Below, piece by piece: positions 24,859 through 34,230 of a stretch of 64,000 bases of DNA. This stretch comes from Ideonella_A intermedia_A (GTDB lineage: Bacteria; Pseudomonadota; Gammaproteobacteria; Burkholderiales; Burkholderiaceae_C). Numbering within the stretch: the stretch's first letter is position 1; each line of letters opens with the position of its first letter. The position numbers and the translations under genes were made by a program. The DNA is taken from positions 1-64,000 of the forward strand of contig CALRPU020000006.1 of NCBI GenBank assembly GCA_943370175.1, read 5' to 3'. A model generated the notes under the pieces. The model was given only the letters and a program-made list of their open reading frames with translations. It did no database searches and had not been told where the DNA came from.

Positions 24859-26193
24859 TCAGCCTGCCGAGTCGTCCAGGCGCATCTCGGCCGCGCGCGC
24901 GTGCGCCTGCAGGCCTTCACCGTGCGCGAGCACCGAGGCAATGCGGCCCAGCGGCTGCGCGCCAGCGCGGCTGACTTCGATCAGGCTGCTGCGCTTCTGG
25001 AAGTCATAGACACCCAATGGCGACGAGAAGCGCGCCGTGCCCGACGTCGGCAACACGTGGTTCGGCCCGGCGCAGTAGTCGCCCAGGCTTTCACTGGTGA
25101 AGGCGCCCAGAAAAATCGCCCCGGCATGGCGCAGCAGCGGCTCCCAGCGGTGCGGGTCGGCGGAGCTGACCTCGAGGTGCTCGGGCGCGATGCGGTTGCT
25201 GATGGCGCAGGCCTCCTCCATCGAGCGCGTGTGGATCAAGGCCCCCCGCCCTTCCAGGGACGCGCGGATCACGGCCTGGCGCGGCATCTCCGGCAGCAGC
25301 CGGTCGATGGCGGCCTGCACCTGGGCGATGTAGCCCGCGTCGGGGCACAGCAGGATGCTTTGCGCCAGCTCGTCGTGCTCGGCCTGGCTGAACAGGTCCA
25401 TCGCCACCCAGTCGGCCGGCGTGCTGCCGTCGGCCAGCACCAAAATCTCGCTGGGACCGGCAATCATGTCGATGCCGACCTTGCCGAACACGCGCCGCTT
25501 GGCGGCCGCCACATAGGCGTTGCCCGGGCCGGTGATCTTGTCGACCGCCGGGATGGTGGCCGTGCCGTAGGCCAGCGCGCCCACCGCCTGGGCGCCACCG
25601 ATGGTGAAGGCGCGGTCCACGCCGGCCACGGCGGCGGCGGCCAGCACCAGGGCATTGCGCTCGCCGCGCGGCGTGGGCACGACCATGATGATCTCGCCCA
25701 CGCCCGCGACCTTGGCCGGCACCGCATTCATCAGCACGCTGGACGGGTAGGCCGCTTTGCCACCGGGCACGTAGATGCCCACCCGGTCCAGCGGCGTGAC
25801 CTTCTGACCGAGCAGGCTGCCGTCGTCGTCGCGGTAGGTCCAGCTGCGGCCGCAGGCCTCCAACTGGCGCTCGTGGTAGCTGCGCACACGGCGCGCGGCG
25901 GCCTCCAGCGCCTCGCGCTGCACCGCCGGAATGCTGGCCAGCGCGGCCTGCAATTCGGCCTGGGTCAATTCCATCGCCGCCATGTGGGCCACGTCCAGCG
26001 CGTCGAAACGGCGGGTGTACTCCAGCACGGCGGCGTCGCCGCGCTGCTGCACGTCGGCCAGGATCTCGGCCACGCGCTGCTCGATGGCCTGGTCGGTGGC
26101 GTCCGACCAATGCAGCACCTGCTGGAAGCGCGGCTCGAACTCGGCGTCCGCGGTGGACAGGCGGGTGATCTTGACGGGCGGGGAACTGCTCAT
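24859..26193 (-). CDS. hisD: Histidinol dehydrogenase HisD
   Basis: Zinc enzyme catalysing the last two oxidations to histidine. The 444-aa product has GIYVPGGKAAYPS, the GPGNAYVAAAK segment, the metal and catalytic residues in SQAEHDE and in APEHLEV, and the conserved SLGDYCAGPNHVLPTSG. It overlaps the hisG stop (ATGA). Length is normal for the family. Confidence 0.97.
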   Translation of the reverse strand: MSSSPPVKITRLSTADAEFEPRFQQVLHWSDATDQAIEQRVAEILADVQQRGDAAVLEYTRRFDALDVAHMAAMELTQAELQAALASIPAVQREALEAAARRVRSYHERQLEACGRSWTYRDDDGSLLGQKVTPLDRVGIYVPGGKAAYPSSVLMNAVPAKVAGVGEIIMVVPTPRGERNALVLAAAAVAGVDRAFTIGGAQAVGALAYGTATIPAVDKITGPGNAYVAAAKRRVFGKVGIDMIAGPSEILVLADGSTPADWVAMDLFSQAEHDELAQSILLCPDAGYIAQVQAAIDRLLPEMPRQAVIRASLEGRGALIHTRSMEEACAISNRIAPEHLEVSSADPHRWEPLLRHAGAIFLGAFTSESLGDYCAGPNHVLPTSGTARFSSPLGVYDFQKRSSLIEVSRAGAQPLGRIASVLAHGEGLQAHARAAEMRLDDSAG

Positions 26194-26842
26194 GACCGGG
26201 CCTCGATGGCAACAGAAAACGCGTCAATGATCGCGCGGATGCGTTCGCGCTTGAGCTTCAGGGACGCCTGGTTGACCACCAGGCGCGAGGAGATCCGCAT
26301 GATTTCCTCGACCTCCACCAACCGGTTCGCCTTCAGCGTGCTGCCGGTGGACACCAGGTCGACGATGGCCTCGGCCAGGCCCGTCAGCGGCGCCAGCTCC
26401 ATCGAGCCGTACAACTTGATCAGGTCGACGTGGACGCCCTTGTCCGAGAAGTGCTCGCGCGCAATCTGCGTGTACTTGGTGGCCACGCGGATTCGCGAGC
26501 CCTGCTTGACGGCGCTGGCATAGTCGAAGTCGCTGCGCACGGCCACGCTCATGCGGCATTTGGCGATCTGCAGGTCCAGCGGCTGGTACAGGCCCTCGCC
26601 GCCGTGTTCGATCAGCGTGTCCTTGCCGCACACGCCCAGGTCGGCGCCGCCGTGCTGCACGTAGGTGGGCACGTCGCTGGCGCGCACCAGCACCACCTGC
26701 ACGTCGGGCCGGTTGGTGCCGATGATCAACTTGCGGGATTTTTCGGGGTCCTCCGAGACCTCGATGCCAGCCGCCTTCAGCAGCGGCAGCGTCTCGTCGA
26801 AGATGCGCCCTTTGGACAGGGCCAGCGTGATCATGGCCTCGC

Positions 26843-26846
<4 letters not shown>
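26190..26846 (-). CDS. hisG: ATP phosphoribosyltransferase, short form (HisGS)
   Basis: First and regulated step of histidine synthesis: joins PRPP and ATP. The 218-aa product is the short form, lacking the C-terminal ACT-like regulatory domain of the about 290-aa enzymes, so it is expected to need HisZ, which is not in this window. The core is typical: LALSKGRIFDETLPLL, DVPTYVQHGGADLGVCGKD, and the PRPP loop LVSTGSTLKANRL. The start overlaps the murA stop (ATGA); an internal ATG at 26834 is possible. Confidence 0.96.
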
Positions 26847-28111
<1,265 letters not shown>

Positions 28112-28194
28112 GGGTGTGGACGGTGCGACGTCGCCTGGACCACCGGCACTGCGGGCGCAGCACCGAGGGTCGCAGGCGAGCCTGCGACCGAAGA

Positions 28195-28470
28195 TCAGTG
28201 GTGGTGGGTGGAGGCGGTGGCCGATGCGGCGCTGGACGCCCATTCGGCCGGGGTCAGCGTCTTCATCGACAGCGCGTGGATCTGCTCGCGCATGCGGTCA
28301 CCGAGGGCGCGGTAGACGCGCTGATGGCGGGCGATGCGGCTGGCGCCCTCGAACTCGGGCGACACGATGGTGGCGAAGAAATGCCGGCCATCGCCTTCCA
28401 CCACGAGGTGCTCGCAGTGCAGGCCTTGCGCGATGAAACGCTCGACGTCGGCGGGGGTGGGCTCGGCCAT
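28195..28470 (-). CDS. ibaG: BolA family protein, IbaG type
   Basis: A 91-aa protein with the BolA fold; the ending ALSMKTLTPAEW is close to IbaG. BolA-type proteins bind Fe-S clusters together with monothiol glutaredoxins and are involved in stress and iron handling. A His-rich tail (STHHH) follows the domain. The start at 28470 (MAEPTPADVERF) matches the family; 11 extra upstream codons are dropped. A -10-like TAGAAT lies 10 bases before this ATG. It precedes murA by 83 bases. Confidence 0.9.
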   Translation of the reverse strand: MAEPTPADVERFIAQGLHCEHLVVEGDGRHFFATIVSPEFEGASRIARHQRVYRALGDRMREQIHALSMKTLTPAEWASSAASATASTHHH

Positions 28471-28519
28471 GATGCGGTGAATTCTACCGGCAAGCCTCGG
28501 CACAGGCTTGCGGACGGCT

Positions 28520-29311
28520 TCAATGGCGGATCTTGTAGCCGATGCGCAGCAGGTTCAGTGCAATGCCGGCCACCACCACGAAGCTCGTGCCGACCACGCC
28601 CAGGCTGACCCACGGGGACACGTCGCTGACGCCGAAGAAGCCGCGGCGAAAGCCATCGATCATGTAGAAAAAAGGATTCAGGTGGCTCACGCCCTGCCAG
28701 AACGGCGGCAGCGAGTGCACCGAATAGAACACCCCGGCCAAGAAGGTCATCGGCATGACGATGAAATTCTGGAACGCCGCCATCTGGTCGAATTTTTCGG
28801 CCCACAGCCCGGCGATCAGTCCCAGTGAGCCCATCAGCCCGGCGCCCAGCAAAGCGAACACCACGATCCACCACGGCTCGGCAGCGTGCAGTGGCGCGAA
28901 CCACAGCGTGGCCAGCAGCACGCCCGTGCCCACCGCCAGGCCCCGCACCATCGACGCGCCCACATAGGCGACGAACCACGCCCAGTGCGACAGCGGCGCC
29001 ACCAGCAGGAAGACCAGGTTGCCGGTGACCTTGCTCTGGATGAGCGACGAACTGCTGTTGGCGAAGGCGTTCTGAAGCACGCTCATCATCACCAGCCCCG
29101 GCACAAGGAAGCTGGTGTAGCCCACAGTGTCGTAGACCTTCACATGGTCTTCCAGCACATGGCCGAAGATCAGCAGGTACAGCACGGCGGTCAGCACCGG
29201 CGCGCCCACGGTCTGGAAACTCACCTTCCAGAAACGCAGCACCTCCTTGTAAAGCAAGGTGCTGGCGCCCGACAGCAGGCCGCCACCGCGGCTGGCCAAG
29301 GGGGTGTTCAT
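28520..29311 (-). CDS. ABC-2 type exporter permease (YadH/NodJ-like)
   Basis: A 263-aa integral membrane protein with about six transmembrane helices (e.g. LTAVLYLLIFGH, LVPGLVMMSVLQNAF, SLGLIAGLWAEKF, IVMPMTFLAGVFYS). The conserved loop LPPFWQGVSHLNPFFYMIDGFR is the ABC-2 permease signature. It pairs with the ATPase directly upstream (ATGA overlap). This exporter pair recurs next to bolA-murA in betaproteobacteria; its cargo is unknown, with envelope lipids or glycolipids the usual guess. Confidence 0.92.
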   Translation of the reverse strand: MNTPLASRGGGLLSGASTLLYKEVLRFWKVSFQTVGAPVLTAVLYLLIFGHVLEDHVKVYDTVGYTSFLVPGLVMMSVLQNAFANSSSSLIQSKVTGNLVFLLVAPLSHWAWFVAYVGASMVRGLAVGTGVLLATLWFAPLHAAEPWWIVVFALLGAGLMGSLGLIAGLWAEKFDQMAAFQNFIVMPMTFLAGVFYSVHSLPPFWQGVSHLNPFFYMIDGFRRGFFGVSDVSPWVSLGVVGTSFVVVAGIALNLLRIGYKIRH

Positions 29312-30240
29312 GCCAGGGCCTCCGCGCGGGCTTCGCCCTGCATGATGGTGAGAAACACGTCCTCCAGGTCGGCGCGGCCGATTTCCAGGTCTTCGGGCGT
29401 GATGCCGGCCTCGCGCAGCCGCGCCAGCAGTTGCTCGACCTCGCGCGCGTCGTGGGCGGTGAGCTGCACGATGCGGCCGGTGACGCGCGCCGAGGCGCGC
29501 ATGGATTCCGGCAGGGGCGTGTCGGTCTTGAAGCGCAGCATGGTGCTGGCCGTGCCCGCGAGCAGCGCCGAGGTGCTGTTCAAGGCGACCACGCGGCCGA
29601 GCTTGAGCATCGCGATGCGGCCGCACAGGGCCTCGGCCTCTTCGAGGTAGTGGGTGGTCAGCAGCACGGTGTGGCCTTGCTTGTTCAGCCGGGCGATGAA
29701 CTGCCACAGCGTCTGCCGCAACTCCACGTCCACGCCGGCGGTGGGCTCGTCCAGCACGATGACGGGCGGGCGGTGCACCAGGGCCTGGGCCACCAGCACC
29801 CGGCGCTTCATGCCGCCAGACAGTTGGCGCATGTTGGCGTTCGCCTTGTCGGACAGGCCCAGCTCGTGCAGCACCTCGTCGATCCAGGCGTCGTTGCCGC
29901 GCACGCCGAAGTAGCCGCTTTGAATGCGCAAGGTTTCGCGCACGCTGAAGAACGGGTCGAAGACCAGTTCCTGCGGGACGATGCCCAGGCTGCGGCGGGC
30001 GGCGGCGAAATCGGCGGCGACGTCGTGGCCCAGCACCGTGACGCGGCCCGAGCTGGCGCGCGACAGCCCGGCCAGGATGCTGATCAGGCTGGTCTTGCCC
30101 GCCCCATTGGGGCCGAGCAGCCCGAAGAACTCACCCGGCTGGATGTCGAAGCTGACGTGGTCCAGCGCGTGCACCTGCCGCCCCCCGCCTGAATAAGTCT
30201 TGCTGACGTCCTGAAACGAGATCGCGGCGGTGTTTGGCAT
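29308..30240 (-). CDS. ABC-2 exporter ATP-binding protein (YadG/NodI-like)
   Basis: A 310-aa ATPase with Walker A GPNGAGKT, signature LSGGMKRR, Walker B VIVLDEPTAGVD and switch His in LLTTHYLEEAEALC. The C-terminal extension of about 80 residues is typical of ABC-2 exporters. The start ATG at 30240 has a -10-like TACAAT ending 10 bases upstream; the open frame to 30309 is not used. The permease follows with a four-base overlap. It is divergent from the tetR gene, which could regulate it. Confidence 0.94.
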   Translation of the reverse strand: MPNTAAISFQDVSKTYSGGGRQVHALDHVSFDIQPGEFFGLLGPNGAGKTSLISILAGLSRASSGRVTVLGHDVAADFAAARRSLGIVPQELVFDPFFSVRETLRIQSGYFGVRGNDAWIDEVLHELGLSDKANANMRQLSGGMKRRVLVAQALVHRPPVIVLDEPTAGVDVELRQTLWQFIARLNKQGHTVLLTTHYLEEAEALCGRIAMLKLGRVVALNSTSALLAGTASTMLRFKTDTPLPESMRASARVTGRIVQLTAHDAREVEQLLARLREAGITPEDLEIGRADLEDVFLTIMQGEARAEALA

Positions 30241-30394
30241 GGAGCCGCGGATTGTAGGCAGCAGCCCGGATTCGCGCCGGTGCCCGAGTGCCCCTGGGAA
30301 AGCCGCCAATGGCCGGGCGCTGGCTTGGTGCTAGATTGCCCGCACCGGGCTCGCCCGCCCCACCGCGCCATCCTCGCCCGCCACCCGCCAGCCC

Positions 30395-31060
30395 ATGGCC
30401 CCCACGACCAAGAAGCCTCGCCGCACGGCGGAACGCATCCTCGAGGTCACGCTCGACTTGTTCAACCGCTTCGGCGAGCCGAACGTGTCGACGACGCTGA
30501 TTTCGGCCGAGCTGAACATCAGCCCAGGCAACCTGTATTACCACTACCCGGCCAAGGACGAGCTGATCAACAGCCTGTTCGACCGCTACGAGCGCGCGCT
30601 GAACGAGCTGCTGCAAGCCGCCGACGGCGTGCGCAACGTCGAGGACGCCTGGTTCTTCTTCCACACGCTGTTCGAGCTGATCTGGACCTACCGCTTCCTT
30701 TACCGCGACCTGAACGACCTGCTGTCGAAGAACCGGCGGCTGGAAACGCATTTCCAGTTCGTTCTGAAGAACAAGTCGCGCGCGGTGCGCAGCGTGCTCA
30801 GCGGCCTGGCGCGCGGCAGCGGCCTGAGCATCGAGGCCCGCGACACCGACCCCGTGGCCACCGCGATGGTGGTCGTGCTGACCTACTGGCTGAGTTACGA
30901 GTACGTGCGCGACCCGCGCCACGCGCTCGAGCCGGACAGCGCCGGCGCGTCGATGATGCGCGGCGCCTTCCACGTGCTCAGCCTGCTCACCCCTTTCCTG
31001 GAGCCGGCGCAGAAGCAGCATCTGATGGGCCTCGTCGGCCCGTACGTCAGTGCGCCGTGA
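30395..31060 (+). CDS. TetR family transcriptional regulator
   Basis: A 221-aa regulator. The N-terminal helix-turn-helix domain is clear: RILEVTLDLFNRFGEPNVS followed by ISPGNLYYHYPAKDELINSLF. The C-terminal ligand-binding part (DLNDLLSKNRRLETHFQ) resembles the TetR subgroup linked to fatty-acid or membrane stress in betaproteobacteria, but the ligand is unknown. The gene is divergent from the ABC exporter with 154 bases between the starts. An extended -10-like element (TG, one base, TAGATT at 30332-30337) lies upstream. Confidence 0.92.
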   Translation: MAPTTKKPRRTAERILEVTLDLFNRFGEPNVSTTLISAELNISPGNLYYHYPAKDELINSLFDRYERALNELLQAADGVRNVEDAWFFFHTLFELIWTYRFLYRDLNDLLSKNRRLETHFQFVLKNKSRAVRSVLSGLARGSGLSIEARDTDPVATAMVVVLTYWLSYEYVRDPRHALEPDSAGASMMRGAFHVLSLLTPFLEPAQKQHLMGLVGPYVSAP

Positions 31061-31098
31061 CGCCCCACCCCCCGACAACCCCAACGGAGACCCAGCCC

Positions 31099-31872
31099 AT
31101 GGCCAAGTGGACCGCCTTTCCCCACGACAACGCCGACTACACCTTTGACGCGGCGACGCTCAAGAAGAAGTGGGCGCGCCTGCACCAGGGCGACGCCGAA
31201 CCGCTGCCCAAGGACGCGACGGTGCTGGCGGCCTGGGCGCTGTTCCATGCGGGCGAGTTCCAGAAGGCCACCGAGGCCGGCCTGAAGGCCGGCGGGGCGG
31301 GCGTGACGGTGGCCAACAAGGCCCAGGCGATCTACGCCACCTACCTGGAAAAGTCGGACAAGACCAAGCTGGCCTTGTTCCAGGAGGTGGCCGACCGCGC
31401 CGAAGCGCAAGCCGCCGCCGAGCCCGACAACCCCAACGCCCACTACCTGCTGGCCTACGCGCTGGGCCGCTACAGCCAGGGCATCAGCGTGGCCAAGGCC
31501 TTGTCGCAAGGCCTGGGCGCCAAGGTCAAGGGCGCGCTGGAGCGTTGCATTGCCCTGCAGCCCAAGCACGCCGATGCCCACATCACGCTGGGCGCCTTCC
31601 ATGCCGAGGTCATCGACAAGGTGGGCTCGCTGCTGGGCCGCACGCAAGGCGCCAGCAAGGACACCGGCCTGGCCATGTTCAAGACCGCGCTGAAGCTGAA
31701 CCCGGCGTCGCCGATTGCCATGATCGAGTACGCCAACGGCATGGTCATGCTCGAAGGGGACAAAAAGATGAAGGAGGCCACCAAGCTGTACGAGCAGGCG
31801 GCCGCCTGCGAGCCCATGGACGCGATGGAGCGGCTGGACGTGGAGATGGCCCGGGCCGAATTGGAGGGGTAG
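31099..31872 (+). CDS. TPR-like cytosolic protein of unknown function
   Basis: A 257-aa protein starting MAKWTAFPHDNADYTFDA. No signal peptide is visible. The body shows repeated helical pairs of TPR type (for example NPNAHYLLAYALGRYSQGIS, then KPKHADAHITLGAFH-like and NPASPIAMIEYANGMV). It starts 38 bases after the TetR gene with GGAG at 31085-31088, so both are probably in one transcript. I do not know a defined function; a scaffold or chaperone-like role is only suggested by the repeats. It is convergent with recG. Confidence 0.75.
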   Translation: MAKWTAFPHDNADYTFDAATLKKKWARLHQGDAEPLPKDATVLAAWALFHAGEFQKATEAGLKAGGAGVTVANKAQAIYATYLEKSDKTKLALFQEVADRAEAQAAAEPDNPNAHYLLAYALGRYSQGISVAKALSQGLGAKVKGALERCIALQPKHADAHITLGAFHAEVIDKVGSLLGRTQGASKDTGLAMFKTALKLNPASPIAMIEYANGMVMLEGDKKMKEATKLYEQAAACEPMDAMERLDVEMARAELEG

Positions 31873-31915
31873 AGCCTCCAGCCGCTGCGCGCGCCGGGTG
31901 GCCAAGGTCTTCTGC

Positions 31916-34054
31916 TCAGGCCTTGAGGTACTCGGCGTTGATGCCTTGCCAGCGGGCCAGGTGTCGGCCGGCGGCGTCGGGGTGGTGGTCGAGCAGGCGG
32001 TCGGCGGCGGCACGGGCGTGCTCGACCAGGCCGATGTCCTCGTTCAGGTCGGCGAAGCGCAGCAACGGCGCGCCGGACTGCCGGGCGCCCAGGAACTCGC
32101 CAGGGCCGCGGATCTCCAGGTCGCGGCGCGCAATCTCGAAGCCATCGTTGGTCTCGGCCATCGAGCGCAGCCGGGCTTTGCCGGTGTCCGACAGCGGGCC
32201 GGTGTACAGCAGCACGCACACGCTGGCCACCGCGCCACGCCCCACCCGCCCGCGCAGCTGGTGCAGCTGGCTCAGGCCGAAGCGCTCGGCGTGCTCGATC
32301 ACCATCAGGCTGGCGTTGGGCACGTCCACGCCGACTTCGATGACCGTGGTGCTGACCAGCAACGCCATCTCCCCGCCCGAGAACAGCGACATCACCGCCG
32401 CCTTTTCGTTGGCCGGCATGCGGCCGTGCAGCAGCCCGACCATCGTGCCTGGCAGCGCCTCGCTGAGCTGCTGGTGGGTGGCGGTGGCGTTCTGCAGGTC
32501 GATGTGCTCGCTTTCCTCGATCAGCGGGCACACCCAGTAGACCTGCCGGCCGCGCTGCACCTCGGCGGCGATGGTGGCGATCACGTCGTCGCGGCGGCCA
32601 TCGCTGAAGACCTTGGTGACGATGGGCGTGCGCCCGGGCGGCAGCTCGTCAATGGTGCTGATGTCCAGGTCGGCGAACAGCGTCATCGCCAAGGTGCGCG
32701 GGATCGGCGTGGCGCTCATCATCAGCAGGTGGGGCTCCAGTGGCCCGTCGGGGCCCGATTGCTGGAGCTTGCGGCGCAGCGCCAGCCGCTGCGCCACGCC
32801 GAAGCGGTGCTGCTCGTCGATGATGGCCAGACCGAGCCGTGCGAAGCGCACGTCGTCCTGAATCACCGCGTGGGTGCCAACCACCAGGCGGGCCTCGCCG
32901 CTGGCCACCCGCTCGACCATCTCGCGCCGGGCGCGGCCCTTGCGGCTCCCGGTCAACCAGGCGATGCCAATGCCCAGCGGTTCCAGCCAGCCGACGAGTT
33001 TGCGGAAGTGCTGTTCGGCCAGCAGCTCGGTCGGCGCCATCAGTGCGCACTGCCAACCGTCGTGCATGACCAGCGCCGCGGCCAGCGCCGCCACCACGGT
33101 CTTGCCCGAGCCCACGTCGCCCTGCAGCAGCCGGTGCATGGGCACGGCGAGGTGGTCGTGACCCGCGGCCGGCCGGCCCAGGTCGGCGGCAATCTCCTCG
33201 ACCACGCGGCGCTGCGCCGACGTCAATGAAAACGGCAGCGCGGCCAGCAAGCGTTCCTGCAGGCCGCCGCGCTGCAGCGAGAAGCGGGGCGCGCGCTGCA
33301 GCGCGCGTTCACGCTGGGCCTGGCGCTGCGACAGCTGCTGCGCCAGCAGCTCGTCGAACTTCAGGCGCTGCCACGCCGGTTGGTCGCGGTTTTCGATCTC
33401 GTCGGCCGACAAACCGGCGCCCGGGTGGTGCAGCCACTGCAGGCTGTCGCGCAGGCTGGGCAAGCCCGGGGGCACGGTGCCGGCGGGCAGCACCTCGCGC
33501 AGGTCGGCGCGCTGCAGGCCGCTGGCCACCGCGCGGCGCAAGTAGGCTTGCGGCAACGCAGCGCTGGTCGGGTAGACGGGCGTCAGGCTGGTGGCCAGCG
33601 GCGTCTGGTCGGTCACCGCCTTGAAGACCGGGTGGACCATCTCCAGACCGAAGAAGCCGCCGCGGGCTTCGCCGCGCACGCGCACCCGCTGGCCCGGCAT
33701 CAATGTCTTCTGGTGGCTGGGATAGAAATGCAGGAAGCGCAGCACCAGCGTGCCGCTGTCGTCGGCCAGGCGAACCACCAGCTGCCGACGGCCACGCAAC
33801 TGCACTTCGGCCGATTCGACCGTGCCCTCGACCTGCAGGTTGTCGCCATCGCGCAACGTGCCAATGGGCGTCAGGCGGGTCTCGTCCTCGTAGCGCAGCG
33901 GCAGGTGCAGGGCCAGGTCGATGTCGCGGCGCAGGCCCAGTTTGTCCATGGCCTTCTGCGGGGCCGACAGCGCCTTGGCGCCGGTGGAAGCCACTGCCTT
34001 GGTGACCGATCCGGAGACCGGAGGGGTCGGAGCGGTGGCGTCGGGGGTCGACAT
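31916..34054 (-). CDS. recG: ATP-dependent DNA helicase RecG
   Basis: Remodels stalled replication forks and branched DNA. The 712-aa product has the N-terminal wedge/OB domain (VEGTVESAEVQLRGRRQLVV), the SF2 helicase motifs QGDVGSGKT, DEQHRFGV (DExH type), MSATPIPRTLA, and the C-terminal QLRGRVGRG. The start ATG at 34054 is preceded by a -10-like CACAAT six bases away and a -35-like TTGTCC. The open frame upstream to 34501 is antisense to the kinase gene and is not used. Confidence 0.96.
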   Translation of the reverse strand: MSTPDATAPTPPVSGSVTKAVASTGAKALSAPQKAMDKLGLRRDIDLALHLPLRYEDETRLTPIGTLRDGDNLQVEGTVESAEVQLRGRRQLVVRLADDSGTLVLRFLHFYPSHQKTLMPGQRVRVRGEARGGFFGLEMVHPVFKAVTDQTPLATSLTPVYPTSAALPQAYLRRAVASGLQRADLREVLPAGTVPPGLPSLRDSLQWLHHPGAGLSADEIENRDQPAWQRLKFDELLAQQLSQRQAQRERALQRAPRFSLQRGGLQERLLAALPFSLTSAQRRVVEEIAADLGRPAAGHDHLAVPMHRLLQGDVGSGKTVVAALAAALVMHDGWQCALMAPTELLAEQHFRKLVGWLEPLGIGIAWLTGSRKGRARREMVERVASGEARLVVGTHAVIQDDVRFARLGLAIIDEQHRFGVAQRLALRRKLQQSGPDGPLEPHLLMMSATPIPRTLAMTLFADLDISTIDELPPGRTPIVTKVFSDGRRDDVIATIAAEVQRGRQVYWVCPLIEESEHIDLQNATATHQQLSEALPGTMVGLLHGRMPANEKAAVMSLFSGGEMALLVSTTVIEVGVDVPNASLMVIEHAERFGLSQLHQLRGRVGRGAVASVCVLLYTGPLSDTGKARLRSMAETNDGFEIARRDLEIRGPGEFLGARQSGAPLLRFADLNEDIGLVEHARAAADRLLDHHPDAAGRHLARWQGINAEYLKA

Positions 34055-34060
34055 CGCCGG

Positions 34061-34088
34061 ATTGTGCCGTTGCAATTGACAGGGACAA
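34061..34088 (-). promoter_or_regulatory. Predicted recG promoter
   Basis: Read on the minus strand, TTGTCC (34088-34083) and CACAAT (34066-34061) are 16 bases apart, a plausible sigma70 promoter. The -10 ends six bases before the recG ATG, so transcription would start at or within a base or two of the start codon. The divergent kinase gene begins close by. Confidence 0.5.
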
Positions 34089-34230
34089 ACGGCCCAAGTG
34101 AGGGGTCGTTCAACCGACAGGTGAGCGCTTGAAACGCCTAAGCTTCGGTTGCCCGGCTTTGGCCGACGCCTTCGACCCTGCCACGACCTGCTTCGCCACC
34201 ACCCATGCCGACGTCTGCAAGGAACCCGGC